Source: Aradus depressus
Taxonomy: Eukaryota; Arthropoda; Insecta; Hemiptera; Aradidae
Reading direction: 5' to 3'
Length of the DNA: 64,000 nucleotides
Assembly (NCBI GenBank): GCA_963662175.1
Contig: OY759223.1
Location: 15,292,249 to 15,356,248 of the forward strand
Positions within the stretch are counted from its first letter, which is position 1. The number at the start of each line of letters is the position of its first letter. The translations under genes were made by a program, and so were the position numbers. Below are positions 23,601 through 30,175 of the stretch, piece by piece. The notes under the pieces were generated by a model, which worked only from the letters and a program-made list of their open reading frames with translations, was not told the origin of the DNA and searched no databases.

Positions 23601-26600
23601 ACATATTAACTACATAGACAAAGTACATATTTACTTGATCTGTGCCACGTAATCCATAATAGTTCGTTCCGCTTTGAGAATAGTTGTGGTGCCACGAAAC
23701 TTGGACGTTCCAACACATCTCAAGAAGGTTAACAGAGGAATGTCTGACCCAGGCAATAACTCCATTTCTCTTAGGAAAAAAAAAAAAGAGTATGTTAATT
23801 ATAAATACAAGACAATAATAAAACCTATATGGACCTACGGACTTGAATCATGGGGTTGTGCTAAGCCATCTAACATCAAGCGTATCCAGTCCTTCCAATC
23901 CAAAGTCCTAAGAACAATTTTCGATGCTCCCTTCTATGTGTCCAACCTTACCCTCCATAATGACCTTAAAATCCCCTATGTTATTGACCTCATCAAGTCC
24001 CGCTTCTCCAAATTCCACTCTAACCTTTCTTCCCACGTCAATCCAGTTGCTCGACTCTTGTTATCCCATCCCCATCCAGATAATCCCCCCCGAAGACTGA
24101 GGCGGCGCTGGCCGAGAGACCTGCTACTGTAATCTAGCAACAATATTTAGGGAGTGCCGGTGATGACCAGCTTCTCCCCTCATGTAATCTTCTTACCTTC
24201 AACTCTCCTCCTTCTTGGGCTGCCTCCACTGCTGGACAGTGATTGGCGGGGCGAGAGGGCAGTGAGGATCACTCGAGCCCCCGCGGCCTCCCCTGCCCCC
24301 ATTAAGTTGGAGGGATGGGGATGGCAGAGAACCGGGGCTGTTTCGAAGGGTTTCGAGTTGAAGGGCGTTCATGTTCATTTTATTTTATCTTTATTATTAT
24401 TTTATTTTTATGTTTATGTTTATTATTATTTAAATTTAATATTTTCTCTTTGTTTTGTACATATTATATTATTTGCATAGTTTTTTTTGTTTTTGTTTTT
24501 CTATTATTTTGTACATAATCATATTCTTTCGATTATATATATTTTTTCTCTCTCTTTGTTTAATGTATATTTTAATGTTTTGTCATTCATCAAATTTACT
24601 CATGGTTTATACCGATTGTAAATATTCATAATAAAAAAAAAACAATTTTATGTCAAAAAAAAAATATATAAATAAAAATTATATATATACAGTAAGGCCT
24701 CAACATTCGCGACCCCCCTTTTTTTCTATCTTTAAAACTGTAATATATACATATAAAGATTTTTCTAAACGAAAATTAAAAATTATTTAAAATGATCCTA
24801 CGGTAAAATTAAAATTTTCAAGGAACCGTTTAAGAAAATATTATCTCGCTCAATGATTTACTGTCTAATAATTCCCAGTACATAATATGAACACTGGTCC
24901 ATGTAGTGAAATGAATAATTTTTTAAAAATAAAATCACAGATTTTACATCAGCGTTCACAGACTAATAGGAGCTTTTGATTTTTTTTTTCTTTAATGAAC
25001 TCAGAACATGAGAACACAACATAAAATTCCCGTTGAAAACTCCAAATCGAATTTCTGGCCGATTACATAACTTGTTTTGTACTTTGTATAACGGGTGGGG
25101 GGAAGAAAAACAAACAATAATAAAAAAGTTAAAACAATACTTCAAACTTTTGTCAATTTCAGTTTCCAGTGAAGACTTATTATTTCCGCCCCTTGCTGTT
25201 CGAATAGCCTCAACCATTTCTTTAAATTCTCCTGGGTTTAACTTGTTGTCTTTATTCACATCGTAGCATCTATAATAAAAACATATAATTAATTTAAAAA
25301 ATAATAAATAAAAATTAATACTATATGATTAATATAAAAATGTGCACATACATTGTGAAAGTACACTCTACTTTATAATAACCGGCGTCTTTTTGAACTT
25401 TTATTTTTTTATAAACATCGAAATTGTTCTAAAATATTTTTAAAATTCTGGCAAAAACTAAGTGAACTTTTATTTAAATAGTGCTAAAAAAAAATACCTA
25501 AAAATGTATCTACATCTAGCTTCAGCAGATGATCCAGTCGAAGCCTTCCCTGGTTCTACAACACAAATAAGGTAGAGAAGTTCTTTAAATGATATTCCAC
25601 TTCTGAAATCAGCATCTGTACCTCTGAAAATAATACATGTCCACATCTAATAATTGTATTATTATTATTATTATACTAAATAAGAGTACAAAAATTTGAA
25701 TCACCGGCAATGTACTTCCCCAGAACGAATTAACCAATAAACGTTTCACACTCCCTCCAAAACTAATCGATAGTTCGGGTTAAAAAAATCAATAGTTGTC
25801 TTATAGAGGGCCTTCTGAATCCTCAAATATTGTGTCGATAAATTCATTACATAGGCAGTTCTAAATTTTGCCTACCCTAAATTTTTATTCACCTGGGGTT
25901 GTATATGTTACATATACATATAAATGTCTTTAACGAGTACGTAGGGTGTAACAGGGAACATAGCTTAACGTTTCATCCGAAGGATGGCGTGCTTAAGTCT
26001 ATTTTACCTCCCAGATAAAATAAACTAAGGCCCTGTGCCGGGTTCCAAGCCCATGATCTTGAGCTCAGAAGGCAAGCATGCATACCACACCGGCTCCCTC
26101 AACTTTCATATTGATACATCCATTACATCGACAGTTATTGGAGTTTTTAATTAGCCCCTCTTCCCTCCTTCCTTTCGGCCGATTCTGTTGAAAATTAGTA
26201 GGGGTCGTCCTTATAGGGTTTTTGATAAACATATAAAATTTCGTGTCGATACATTCATTCTGTTGGGAGCTATCATGTCCACAGACACACACACACTGAC
26301 AAATAGAAATTTCTTTGGAATCAGGGAGTCGGAAAACATGAAATTCCGTTGAAAAGTCAACATCGAATTTTTGACCGATAATACTAGATAAAACTAGACA
26401 AGTCATTTGCCAAAATAAGCCCTAATTGATTAGCAAGAAGTTTAAGCTAAACATTTTCGAAGTTCGAATTTGTCTAGTTTAAACTTCTTGCTAATCAATT
26501 AGGGCTTATTTTGGCAAATGACTCGTCTAGTTAATCGTAATAGCAGTCAGGATAGCGAAAAATTAATTAATTACATGAATTTGAGAAATCTAGTTAAAAT

Positions 26601-27624
26601 TAGTTAAAATGGCAGAAATGTCCGCCTCAGAGTGTAACGTTGGAAAGTGAGGCCTACATATATAATGACGAACTTGACGTCAAAAAGTTATTTTGACACA
26701 TGTCAGCTGTCAAAAACGCTGTCCACAAAATGACAAAATCATTTTTTCTCATTTAACAATCGGTAAATTCATTTTAGTAAGTGTCTTTGAGGTCGCTGTA
26801 ATTTGTAAATAAAATATATCAAAACTGAAAATTACTGGAAGAATTTATGTGTTCTGATTATGACCAGAAACCAAATGAAAAAATTATTGAACTGTGTTTC
26901 GGACATTGGTATTAACTCCAATTTCCCTCTCGATTACACGGATTTGTTGACAGAATTTGTGACAATTGTCAAGAGTCAAAATTATTTTTTGACATCAAAT
27001 TCGTAATCAGCGACCTCCAAAACACTTAATAAAATGAATTTACCTATTGTTAAATGAGAAAAAATGTTATTGTCATTTTGCTGACAGCGTTTTTGACAGC
27101 TGTCATATGTCAAAATAACTTTTTGACGTCAAATTCGTGTTCTCCGACCCCACAAACCATAATGTGAGACATTTTTAGCCCATTTTGATGAAACGTGGAA
27201 GCGCCATATTGTTTCAACTTTAATACATATGAGAACCCATGTTAAATTCTATTTAAAATTCAAATGCCGTGGGGCACGGGTTATTTCAAATATTTTTCGT
27301 TTTTTTTGGCGCCAAAATTTTTCTTTCGTCGAGTTCTTCCAAACTACGGGGTGCACGTTGTTTTTTTTGTTTTTTTTAGTGGTCATTTTTGGACCACCCT
27401 CATACATATTATTACGAAAACTTCAAATAGAACTATACAATGCATCTTAAATAAATCGATATACTATTCAATATGATTCGTTACCTCCAAATTACTTTGT
27501 AAAGGTCTTCTCGCCATCCGAGCACAGTCGCAAATCTTTCCAAACATTTGTATCCCATCAGCACATTGGGAAAAGTAAAAGTGAGAAATTCTTTAAACAA
27601 AGCAGCCTGAGCTATGTCAAAGAT
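11513..27624 (-). CDS. EF-hand-containing PPP-family serine/threonine phosphatase (13 exons, 5' end open)
   Basis: Thirteen exons (27485-27624, 25498-25623, 25141-25269, 23635-23769, 21752-21810, 21026-21145, 18792-18964, 17354-17465, 16717-16954, 16082-16184, 14559-14695, 13081-13258, 11513-11656) total 1794 nt, an exact 597 codons plus stop, with GT-AG borders and agreeing phases throughout. Numbering from the first residue of this set, EF-hand-like loops lie at 50-61 (degenerate) and 92-103 (canonical), then a linker, then the PPP domain: G-D-V-H-G 332-336, G-D-Y-V-D-R-G 364-370, R-G-N-H-E 395-399, C-H-G-G 449-452, R-A-H 540-542. By alignment with PP1 the metal ligands (D333, H335, D365, N397, H450, H542), the general acid H398 and arginines R369 and R540 are present, so an active metallophosphatase acting on phosphoserine/threonine is expected, probably calcium-responsive (inference). 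PPEF/RdgC phosphatases have the reverse order (EF-hands C-terminal). The first exon has no start codon, so the protein extends upstream. Confidence 0.85.
11839..12366. repeat. nested foldback element
   Basis: Three nested or consecutive inverted repeats: 11839-12030 with a loop near 11940; a central one pairing 12032-12070 with 12106-12144; and a perfect palindrome 12144-12366. The arms share ACCGGTTTCGGCTTTATACC and CATCGTCAGGTCTAGTTATG. A shorter relative (CAGTTTCGGCTTACGCCATT) is at 28079-28125. It lies between the phosphatase terminal exon and the exon at 13081. The small reading frames here are the same sequence read on both strands and are not genes. Confidence 0.85.
12373..13010 (+). 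repeat. dispersed relative of the satellite, four diverged monomers
   Basis: Begins ACCGGCAATGTACCTCCCC, then repeats the monomer landmark GTGTCGATA-ATTCATT at about 12507, 12657, 12823 and 12965 (spacing about 142-165), each followed by a C-rich block and GCTAAAAAT or GCTGAAAATC. This is the 144-bp satellite unit in diverged form, in the last intron of the phosphatase gene. Confidence 0.75.
13081..13258 (-). CDS. EF-hand phosphatase exon: RAH motif
   Basis: 178 nt, acceptor CTGCAG, donor GTAACT. It contains R-R-G-T-A-H-V-F-N, then F-L-S-A-N-D-L-Y-F-V-V-R-A-H-E-V-Q-K-V-G-Y-Q, giving the last metal-ligand histidine and the phosphate-binding arginine. Confidence 0.9.
13330..13795 (+). mobile_element. 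Jockey-like LINE 3' end
   Basis: Plus-strand frame R-L-L-T-Y-K-L-L-L-R-P-V-I-T-Y-A then W-A-G-F-A ... L-Q-V-A-Q-N-K-C-L-R-L-V-G, the C-terminal side of a Jockey-clade reverse transcriptase, followed by about 270 bp of 3' sequence ending in a (CTT)n tract at 13770-13785. Severely truncated. Confidence 0.7.
13796..14165. other. intronic spacer
   Basis: AT-rich intron sequence with no recognised element. Confidence 0.4.
14166..14460 (+). repeat. SINE copy fused to a LINE 3' end
   Basis: 14166-14378 is the SINE head and body (GGTAGCTCAGTGGTATGCG to AGAGTCGGTAGGCGATAG, with an internal deletion). It then runs directly into GAATGGCGGAAG ... CCAGGTTCTACAAGG-CCGTAGCGCC, the 3' end of the LINE at 20415-20970. 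Confidence 0.7.
14559..14695 (-). CDS. EF-hand phosphatase exon: HGG motif
   Basis: 137 nt, acceptor TTCAG, donor GTAATG. It begins L-F-C-C-H-G-G-I-P-P-P-W, with the metal-ligand histidine, and ends D-I-L-W-N-D-P-V, the DLLWSDP equivalent. Confidence 0.9.
14998..15297 (+). repeat. tRNA-derived SINE, 5'-truncated
   Basis: Starts at the B-box region (GTGGGTTCGAAACCC) and runs through the full body to GCCCGGGCATGAGTCATAA. Same family as 436-772. Confidence 0.8.
15893..16040 (+). repeat. tRNA-derived SINE fragment with internal deletion
   Basis: Joins GCCGTCCTTCGGATGGG directly to GGCAGGCAAAATTTAGGA, skipping about 90 bp of the body, then continues to the GGGCATGAGTTATAATAAC end. It lies beside the phosphatase exon at 16082. 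Confidence 0.75.
16082..16184 (-). CDS. EF-hand phosphatase exon: PPP domain middle
   Basis: 103 nt, acceptor TTGCAG, donor GTATGA. It reads E-C-V-K-R-C ... A-F-D-S-M-P-L-A-A-I-V-D-N-K, matching the DEC...FNxLPxAAxVDxK stretch of PPP enzymes. Confidence 0.88.
16303..16638 (-). repeat. tRNA-derived SINE, near full-length
   Basis: Minus-strand copy with the head GGCGCCGGTAGCTCAGTGG at its right end and the ATAACTAACT tail at 16303. It lies in the intron between exons 16082-16184 and 16717-16954. Confidence 0.82.
16717..16954 (-). CDS. EF-hand phosphatase exon: PPP metal-site core
   Basis: 238 nt, acceptor TTTCAG, donor GTAAAT. Encodes D-V-H-G-N, L-G-D-Y-V-D-R-G and L-V-R-G-N-H-E-I-R, the three N-terminal metal-binding and catalytic motifs of PPP phosphatases, in the usual order and spacing. 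Confidence 0.93.
17000..17300 (+). mobile_element. LINE reverse transcriptase C-terminal fragment
   Basis: Encodes L-K-I-V-Y-N-S-L-V-Y-S-I-F-S-Y-G then I-V-I-W-G-G, a typical post-catalytic (thumb) segment, followed by Y-K-T-L-L-F-I-H-K-R. It is antisense to the phosphatase gene and ends within about 55 bp of exon 17354-17465. Confidence 0.65.
17354..17465 (-). CDS. EF-hand phosphatase exon: start of PPP domain
   Basis: Acceptor TTTCAG, donor GTAAGA. Helical A-E-F-Y-G-F-I-R-L followed by E-P-R-L-L-K-V-Q-S-P-V-Y-I-F-G, the first beta strand. The glycine codon of the G-D-x-H-G motif is split across this intron. Confidence 0.85.
17466..18300. other. intronic AT-rich sequence
   Basis: Nothing recognised apart from short poly-A runs. 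Confidence 0.4.
18300..18700 (-). mobile_element. decayed LINE C-terminal fragment
   Basis: Unlike its AT-rich surroundings this is a purine-rich block on the plus strand. Read on the minus strand with frameshifts it gives S-H-R-T-T-T-Y-H-N-S-F then T-N-S-L-W-N-S-L-P-L, the conserved end of Jockey/CR1-type reverse transcriptases (R-T-x-x-x-x-N-S-F ... L-W-N-S-L-P). Old and interrupted. Confidence 0.55.
18792..18964 (-). CDS. EF-hand phosphatase exon: linker into catalytic domain
   Basis: 173 nt, acceptor CTTTAG. It reads T-W-S-T-T-I-P-R-F-P-L ... D-P-F-T-W-G-A. Donor GTGGGT was chosen because it alone gives phase 0 with the next exon; GTATTT three bases further would not. Confidence 0.75.
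19345..19910 (-). mobile_element. LINE C-terminal fragment with a stop
   Basis: Minus-strand frame Y-K-T-L-N-R-P-V-L-L-C-G-S-E-T-W ... I-G-R-L-R-W-A-G-H, R-R-G-R-P-K-L-R-W-A-D-G-V, then a stop at about 19439 where the family has Trp, followed in frame by D-R-D-N-W-R-L-L-V-E-E-A. Same broad LINE type as 4722-5220. Confidence 0.75.
20095..20290 (+). repeat. dispersed relative of the satellite monomer
   Basis: One diverged monomer: GCTGAAAATCAATAGGTGTC, AATACATTCATTCTATCGGG, then CACAGACACACACAG and a T-run, like the tail part of the copy at 26097-26390. Confidence 0.6.
20415..20970 (+). mobile_element. LINE C-terminal fragment, interrupted
   Basis: Plus-strand frames with several stops: I-A-I-Y-K-T-V-L-R-T-V-V-T-Y-A then S-E-T-W-V-L, W-E-R-K-V-L-R-K-I, G-R-L-R-W-L-G-H. 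It ends CTACAAGGACCGTAGCGCC, the 3' terminus also found in the chimera at 14379-14460. Confidence 0.75.
21026..21145 (-). CDS. EF-hand phosphatase exon: linker
   Basis: 120 nt, acceptor TTTGCAG, donor GTATTT. It reads A-N-F-N-L-K-P-N-L-K-V-G ... I-Q-K-V-A. No domain is recognised. Phase 1 in and out agree with the neighbours. Confidence 0.72.
21322..21545 (-). repeat. tRNA-derived SINE, head missing
   Basis: Minus-strand copy from the GACTCATGCCCGGGC tail end to CCGAAGGACG; the tRNA-like head is absent. Confidence 0.8.
21752..21810 (-). CDS. EF-hand phosphatase exon: short linker exon
   Basis: 59 nt, acceptor TTTTCAG, donor GTGAGT, phase 2 in and 1 out. It reads S-S-L-T-L-A-K-I-P-S-Q-H-F-Q-Q-P-E-D. 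Called because both borders match the phases of the neighbours. Confidence 0.7.
21962..22712 (-). mobile_element. LINE RNase H and C-terminal fragment
   Basis: 22332-22712 encodes an RNase H domain: S-A-E-L-I-A-I-L-E-A-L-K-Y-A, L-S-D-S-Q-V-S-L, G-H-A-G-I-K-G-N-E-M-A-D-S-L-A. After a break, 21962-22237 encodes the downstream Cys/His segment C-R-H-C-D-E-V-E-T-L-E-H-M. It is more diverged from the element at 6309 than expected for a recent sister copy. A SINE (22718) sits at its 5' side. Confidence 0.75.
22718..22960 (+). repeat. tRNA-derived SINE, diverged copy
   Basis: Head (GGTGACTCATGCTAGC) and B-box region (GATCACGAGTCCGAAATC) are mutated; the body can be followed to CTCACAGTAGAGCTAATGG. 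The oldest-looking SINE copy here. Confidence 0.65.
22996..23517. repeat. two SINEs head-to-head (inverted pair)
   Basis: 22996-23224 is a minus-strand SINE lacking its head; 23225-23517 is a plus-strand SINE starting near the B-box (GTGGGTTCGAACCCG). Together they form an inverted repeat whose outer ends GTTAGTTAGTTATTATGACT and its complement are nearly perfect. It lies in the intron just downstream of exon 23635-23769. Confidence 0.8.
23635..23769 (-). CDS. EF-hand phosphatase exon: linker
   Basis: Reads E-M-E-L-L-P-G-S-D-I-P ... Y-V-A-Q-I; donor GTAAAT. The acceptor's pyrimidine tract is the complement of a 13-A run that borders an antisense LINE fragment. An alternative acceptor two bases further in would change the phase and does not fit the preceding exon as chosen. 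Confidence 0.75.
23790..24680 (+). mobile_element. Jockey-like LINE 3' end with untranslated tail
   Basis: Encodes T-I-I-K-P-I-W-T-Y-G-L-E-S-W-G ... I-Q-S-F-Q-S-K-V-L-R ... R-R-L-R-R-R-W-P-R-D-L-L and stops at 24130-24132. A GC-richer 3' untranslated stretch follows, then AATAAAAAAAAAA and a second A-run near 24655. It is antisense to the phosphatase gene and starts within about 20 bp of an exon acceptor. Confidence 0.8.
24998..25065 (+). repeat. orphan tail of the satellite-related dispersed element
   Basis: GAACATGAGAACACAACATA then AAAATTCCCGTTGAAAACTCC and AAATCGAATTTCTGGCCGAT match the tails at 2085-2130 and 26325-26385, without the monomer part. It lies 75 bp from the EF-hand exon at 25141. 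Confidence 0.55.
25141..25269 (-). CDS. EF-hand phosphatase exon: canonical EF-hand 2
   Basis: Acceptor TTATAG. The loop D-V-N-K-D-N-K-L-N-P-G-E has the D-x-N-x-D-x-K-L-x-x-x-E pattern of a calcium-binding EF-hand. The donor chosen, AA|GTATTG, keeps phase 2 with the next exon. Other GT sites nearby (GTCTTC, GTTTGA) are weaker, so the 3' border is slightly uncertain. Confidence 0.82.
25498..25623 (-). CDS. EF-hand phosphatase exon: degenerate EF-hand 1
   Basis: Phase 2 in and 2 out (acceptor TTTCAG, donor GTATTT). The loop D-A-D-F-R-S-G-I-S-F-K-E has acidic residues at positions 1, 3 and 12 but Arg at position 5, so its calcium affinity is doubtful. It ends A-R-C-R-Y-I-F-R, the entering helix of the next EF-hand. 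Confidence 0.82.
25700..25865 (+). repeat. dispersed relative of the satellite, left part
   Basis: Starts TCACCGGCAATGTACTTCCC, then CTCCCTCCAAAACTAATCG, and reaches GTCGATAAATTCATTACATA-GGCAGTT, where the SINE at 25866 interrupts it. Confidence 0.7.
25866..26095 (-). repeat. tRNA-derived SINE inserted in the satellite-related element
   Basis: Minus-strand copy from CTAAATTTTGCCTACCC to the head ACCACACCGGCTCCC, with an extra ATGTTACATATACATAT stretch inside. The satellite-related element continues on its far side, so the SINE is the younger insertion. Confidence 0.75.
26097..26390 (+). repeat. dispersed relative of the satellite, right part
   Basis: Resumes TATTGATACATCCATTACAT-CGACAGTTATTGGAGTTTTT, then a C-rich block and CGGCCGATTCTGTTGAAAAT, a second GTCGATACATTCATTCTGTT, CACAGACACACACACACTG and the family tail GTCGGAAAACATGAAATTCC. 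Confidence 0.75.
26392..26532. repeat. inverted repeat with 61-bp arms
   Basis: AACTAGAC-AGTCATTTGCC and the AAATAAGCCCTAATTGATTA core on the left are mirrored on the right (26472-26532) around a loop of about 20 bp; only a few mismatches. It directly follows the satellite-related element. Confidence 0.8.
26668..27142. mobile_element. foldback/MITE-like element
   Basis: Left arm 26668-26803 and right arm 26998-27142 are inverted copies (shared CAAAAAGTTATTTTGACA, GACAGCTGTC-type core, GAATTTACC-ATTGTTAAATGA). The about 195-bp centre has no coding frame. Terminal inverted repeats this long without a transposase suggest a non-autonomous DNA element. Target duplication not identified. Confidence 0.7.
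27143..27484. other. intronic spacer
   Basis: T-rich sequence; no element recognised. Confidence 0.35.
27485..27624 (-). CDS. EF-hand phosphatase exon: helical region before first EF-hand
   Basis: 46 codons plus 2 nt (acceptor CTTAG, donor GTAACG). It reads I-F-D-I-A-Q-A-A-L-F-K-E-F ... Y-K-V-I-W-R, ending in the entering helix of the first EF-hand. It begins in phase 0, so at least one earlier exon must exist. Confidence 0.75.
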
Positions 27625-28855
27625 CTAAGTTAAAAAAAGTATTCTTCGAGAAATTAAATAAAAACAAAAAAAAGACAAAATGTTTAAAATGATATGGTTA
27701 AAGTTACTGTAGAGACTTCAATAAAATCAGCCAGTGTCCTTCCCCCAGTAATTAGGCCTTTTCTTCAAAAAATATATTATTTTAAATGGCAAAAATGTTG
27801 AGGAACCTTACAATATCCTTTATGCATATAAAGTTATGAGTACTTTGATATAAACAAAAAAAAAATAATTACATAAAAAATTACTATTTACATTAAAAAT
27901 GAAGATTTAAATTATATAAAAATATAAATAGAAAAACTGTTATTATTGTTTATTTCGGGAAGGTTGGTACAATTTCATCCAATATAAAAACATACCTAAC
28001 TAGAATAAGTAAAAACAAAGAATTTGTTCAACTTTTATATTTTTTAATTCCACAAAAATAAATAGGTACATAAAGTGTACCAGTTTCGGCTTACGCCATT
28101 GTCAGCACAAAGTTCAAACGTGACTAATAATATAAGCCTTTCAGTTGGCAGAATGACTAACTGCCATTTTTACGAAAATTATATTTTTTCATTATGTGAA
28201 TATGCTTAATAAATTGTATCAAATAAACGTATTAAAACTTTTTTGTTGGTTGTTTAGATAGGAAAAAAAAAAAAAATTCAATCAATATTTTTCAGTTGAC
28301 AGAATGACTAACTCCTTATTTGTTTATATTTTTCAATTATATGTCCTTTCTTTTAATTCAAACTGAATGTTTCTAAAACCAATAATACCTTTAGAGAATT
28401 TTATGTTGTTACATGAAATGATTTATCGTTTATGAAGGTATATGTTTGTTTGATTTTGAACAGAACCGAGAATGAGATTACGATTTCAGCATTTTATTTT
28501 ATTTTTACATTCCATTTTGTCAATTACAAATTATAATGCCTTATCCTACGGCGAAAGTGTGGATTTATTACACTAAGAACGATTTGATCTCAGCGACTTG
28601 AAAAAAGTATTTTAAAAAGTTAAATATTGTGGGAATATGAATAGCTTCCAGTAGTTTTATATCCTTAGTAAAAATAAATTGTATCTTTATTTTATAAGCC
28701 TTTTTATTATTTTCAGTATGTTTTTAATAATATAATTTTATTTTATTCGATTTGATTTATTTGTTTCTTATGCCCACTACAATATCTCATTTATACCTTT
28801 CAAATTTTATTGTTATAACGAAGTACTCATGAATTGATACTATTCTTATTAATAT
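27625..28855. other. intron or upstream region, AT-rich
   Basis: A missing phase-1-in, phase-0-out exon of the phosphatase may lie here, but none stood out. 28079-28125 carries the CAGTTTCGGCTTACGCCATT motif related to the foldback at 11839. Two similar segments with TTCAGTTGGCAGAATGACTA and TTCAGTTGACAGAATGACTA occur at about 28139 and 28290. Confidence 0.4.
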
Positions 28856-29060
28856 CTACATAGTTTTATACATTTTTCTATACATATTCACCCGCTTAAG
28901 GCGTCGAGAGGATTTGTGGATAATTGTTAAATAAGCGTGATGATGGAGTTTGTCTTGAAAATTCTGATTGTGTGTGCTGATAACAGAGGGTACAAATGGG
29001 ATGTTGAATTCATAATGCAATGTGAAATTGAAAACGTGGCGTAGTATGATGGATTGTAAC
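28856..29060 (-). mobile_element. short LINE C-terminal fragment
   Basis: Minus-strand frame L-H-Y-E-F-N-I-P-F-V-P-S-V-I ending H-K-S-S-R-R-L-K-R-V-N resembles the end of the Jockey-like frame at 23790-24132 (L-H-N-D-L-K-I-P-Y-V ... P-R-R-L-R-R-R-W). It has splice-like borders by chance, but its phase does not fit the phosphatase. Confidence 0.4.
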
Positions 29061-29249
29061 AACTGAAAATGTAAATTTTTTTTTTAGTCGTCAAAAAAAT
29101 TTAACTAATTTTGAATGCACTGCCAACAATAAGTAAAATAATTTTTATAATTTACTTAAATGCATAATGTTTGCTTTTAACTTTACCTGTCCGTTACTGA
29201 ATATAATAAATCTTAACAGAGTTGAGTTTTTTTTTTGTTATAAACTTAC

Positions 29250-29357
29250 ATTGTTCATTTAATTCGGGTACAAAATCCAGTAAATTGTCATAAATATTAC
29301 TTGGTGATCGTTTGTCAATTGTAACAAACTCTTTGGTCACTTCAATTAAGGAATTAC
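29250..29357 (-). CDS. candidate upstream exon of the phosphatase gene
   Basis: A 108-nt stretch with a good acceptor (TTTTTCAG) and a strong donor (GTAAGT) that is open only in one frame: N-S-L-I-E-V-T-K-E-F-V-T-I-D ... D-F-V-P-E-L-N-E-Q. It ends in phase 1, while the next confirmed exon (27624) starts in phase 0, so a small exon in 27625-29249 must be missing or this is not part of the gene. No family was recognised. Confidence 0.4.
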
Positions 29358-29749
29358 CTGAAAAATAATAATAAATGGTGTTAATTAGGCGTTATATCAT
29401 TAATTTTTGCACCCCTCCAAGTTTTCCTTGGACACCACAATGAAACATGAGTACGAGGGAACTCCTTAAGGTTAAATGTCCCGGTTTTAGTTGTCAGCTC
29501 GGCCACCACGTCGCGCATAGGTTGATTTAAAGGATTTAGGCGGTCAAAATTATTTTGCAGTATATTTTGACTTTAAATCATATATCTTATTGTAAAGACT
29601 TTACATACTTAGTATTGCCCTTTGTAAAATTAGCATATTTTCCCCGCTAAAAAGTGAAAAATATTAGAAATAAAAGACAGAATCTTGAAAAAAAAAAAAA
29701 TTATATGTATAAAAAAGAATATATTTTTTTCGTAAGCACTTCGAACTTC

Positions 29750-30175
29750 TTTTTTACTGGCAATGTGTACGCCAGATGCAAAACGCTTTCGAACAATCGA
29801 ATCCTGGCGTGTAGTACCGATAGTCCGTCCAAATTCAATAGCCGTTGAACTTGTATTTAACTTTTGGGTCAGACTGTTAAAGTCTTTAGATGTTGCTCCG
29901 CATATATAACACCGACTTGTAGATTTTGTATCGGTTGCAGCGTTACACACCTTGCCATCGATCATCGTCATCTTAAAGACATGTTTAAACATGAATTTAC
30001 TCCCATGCAAAATTACTTCAATAGGTGTTAACTTCTTGGCAGATTCTTCAACGTAACTGATTTCCTCCTTTGTTACATCAGTGGATTCTTTGACAAACCT
30101 AAATCGTATTGGTCAAATTATTTGTTGGCCTTCTTTGCCACAAATTATTCGAAGTGGTACAAAAGAAGTGTTCTA
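29750..30175 (-). pseudogene. Transib/RAG1-like transposase fragment
   Basis: Minus-strand frame F-V-K-E-S-T-D-V-T-K-E-E-I ... I-L-H-G-S-K-F-M-F, then M-T-M-I-D-G-K-V-C-N-A-A-T-D then S-R-C-Y-I-C-G-A-T-S-K-D-F-N. The V-C-N-A-x-T-x-T-K-S-x-x-R-C-Y-I-C-G-A-T pattern belongs to a transposase family widespread in arthropods that I associate with Transib/RAG1-like elements (the C-x-x-C zinc site); that assignment is from memory of family motifs. An in-frame stop lies upstream (near 30110, before P-I-R-F-R-F), and the frame decays after about 29760. Both catalytic ends are missing. Confidence 0.6.

Noticed and set aside
24154..24518. 108-codon plus-strand frame in GC-richer sequence
   Set aside because: It follows the stop codon of the Jockey-like frame and precedes its A-tail, so it is LINE 3' untranslated sequence.
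28893..29054. An extra phosphatase exon with AG/GT borders
   Set aside because: Phase 0 in and out fits the downstream exon but not the phase-1 end of the upstream candidate, and the peptide resembles a LINE C-terminus.
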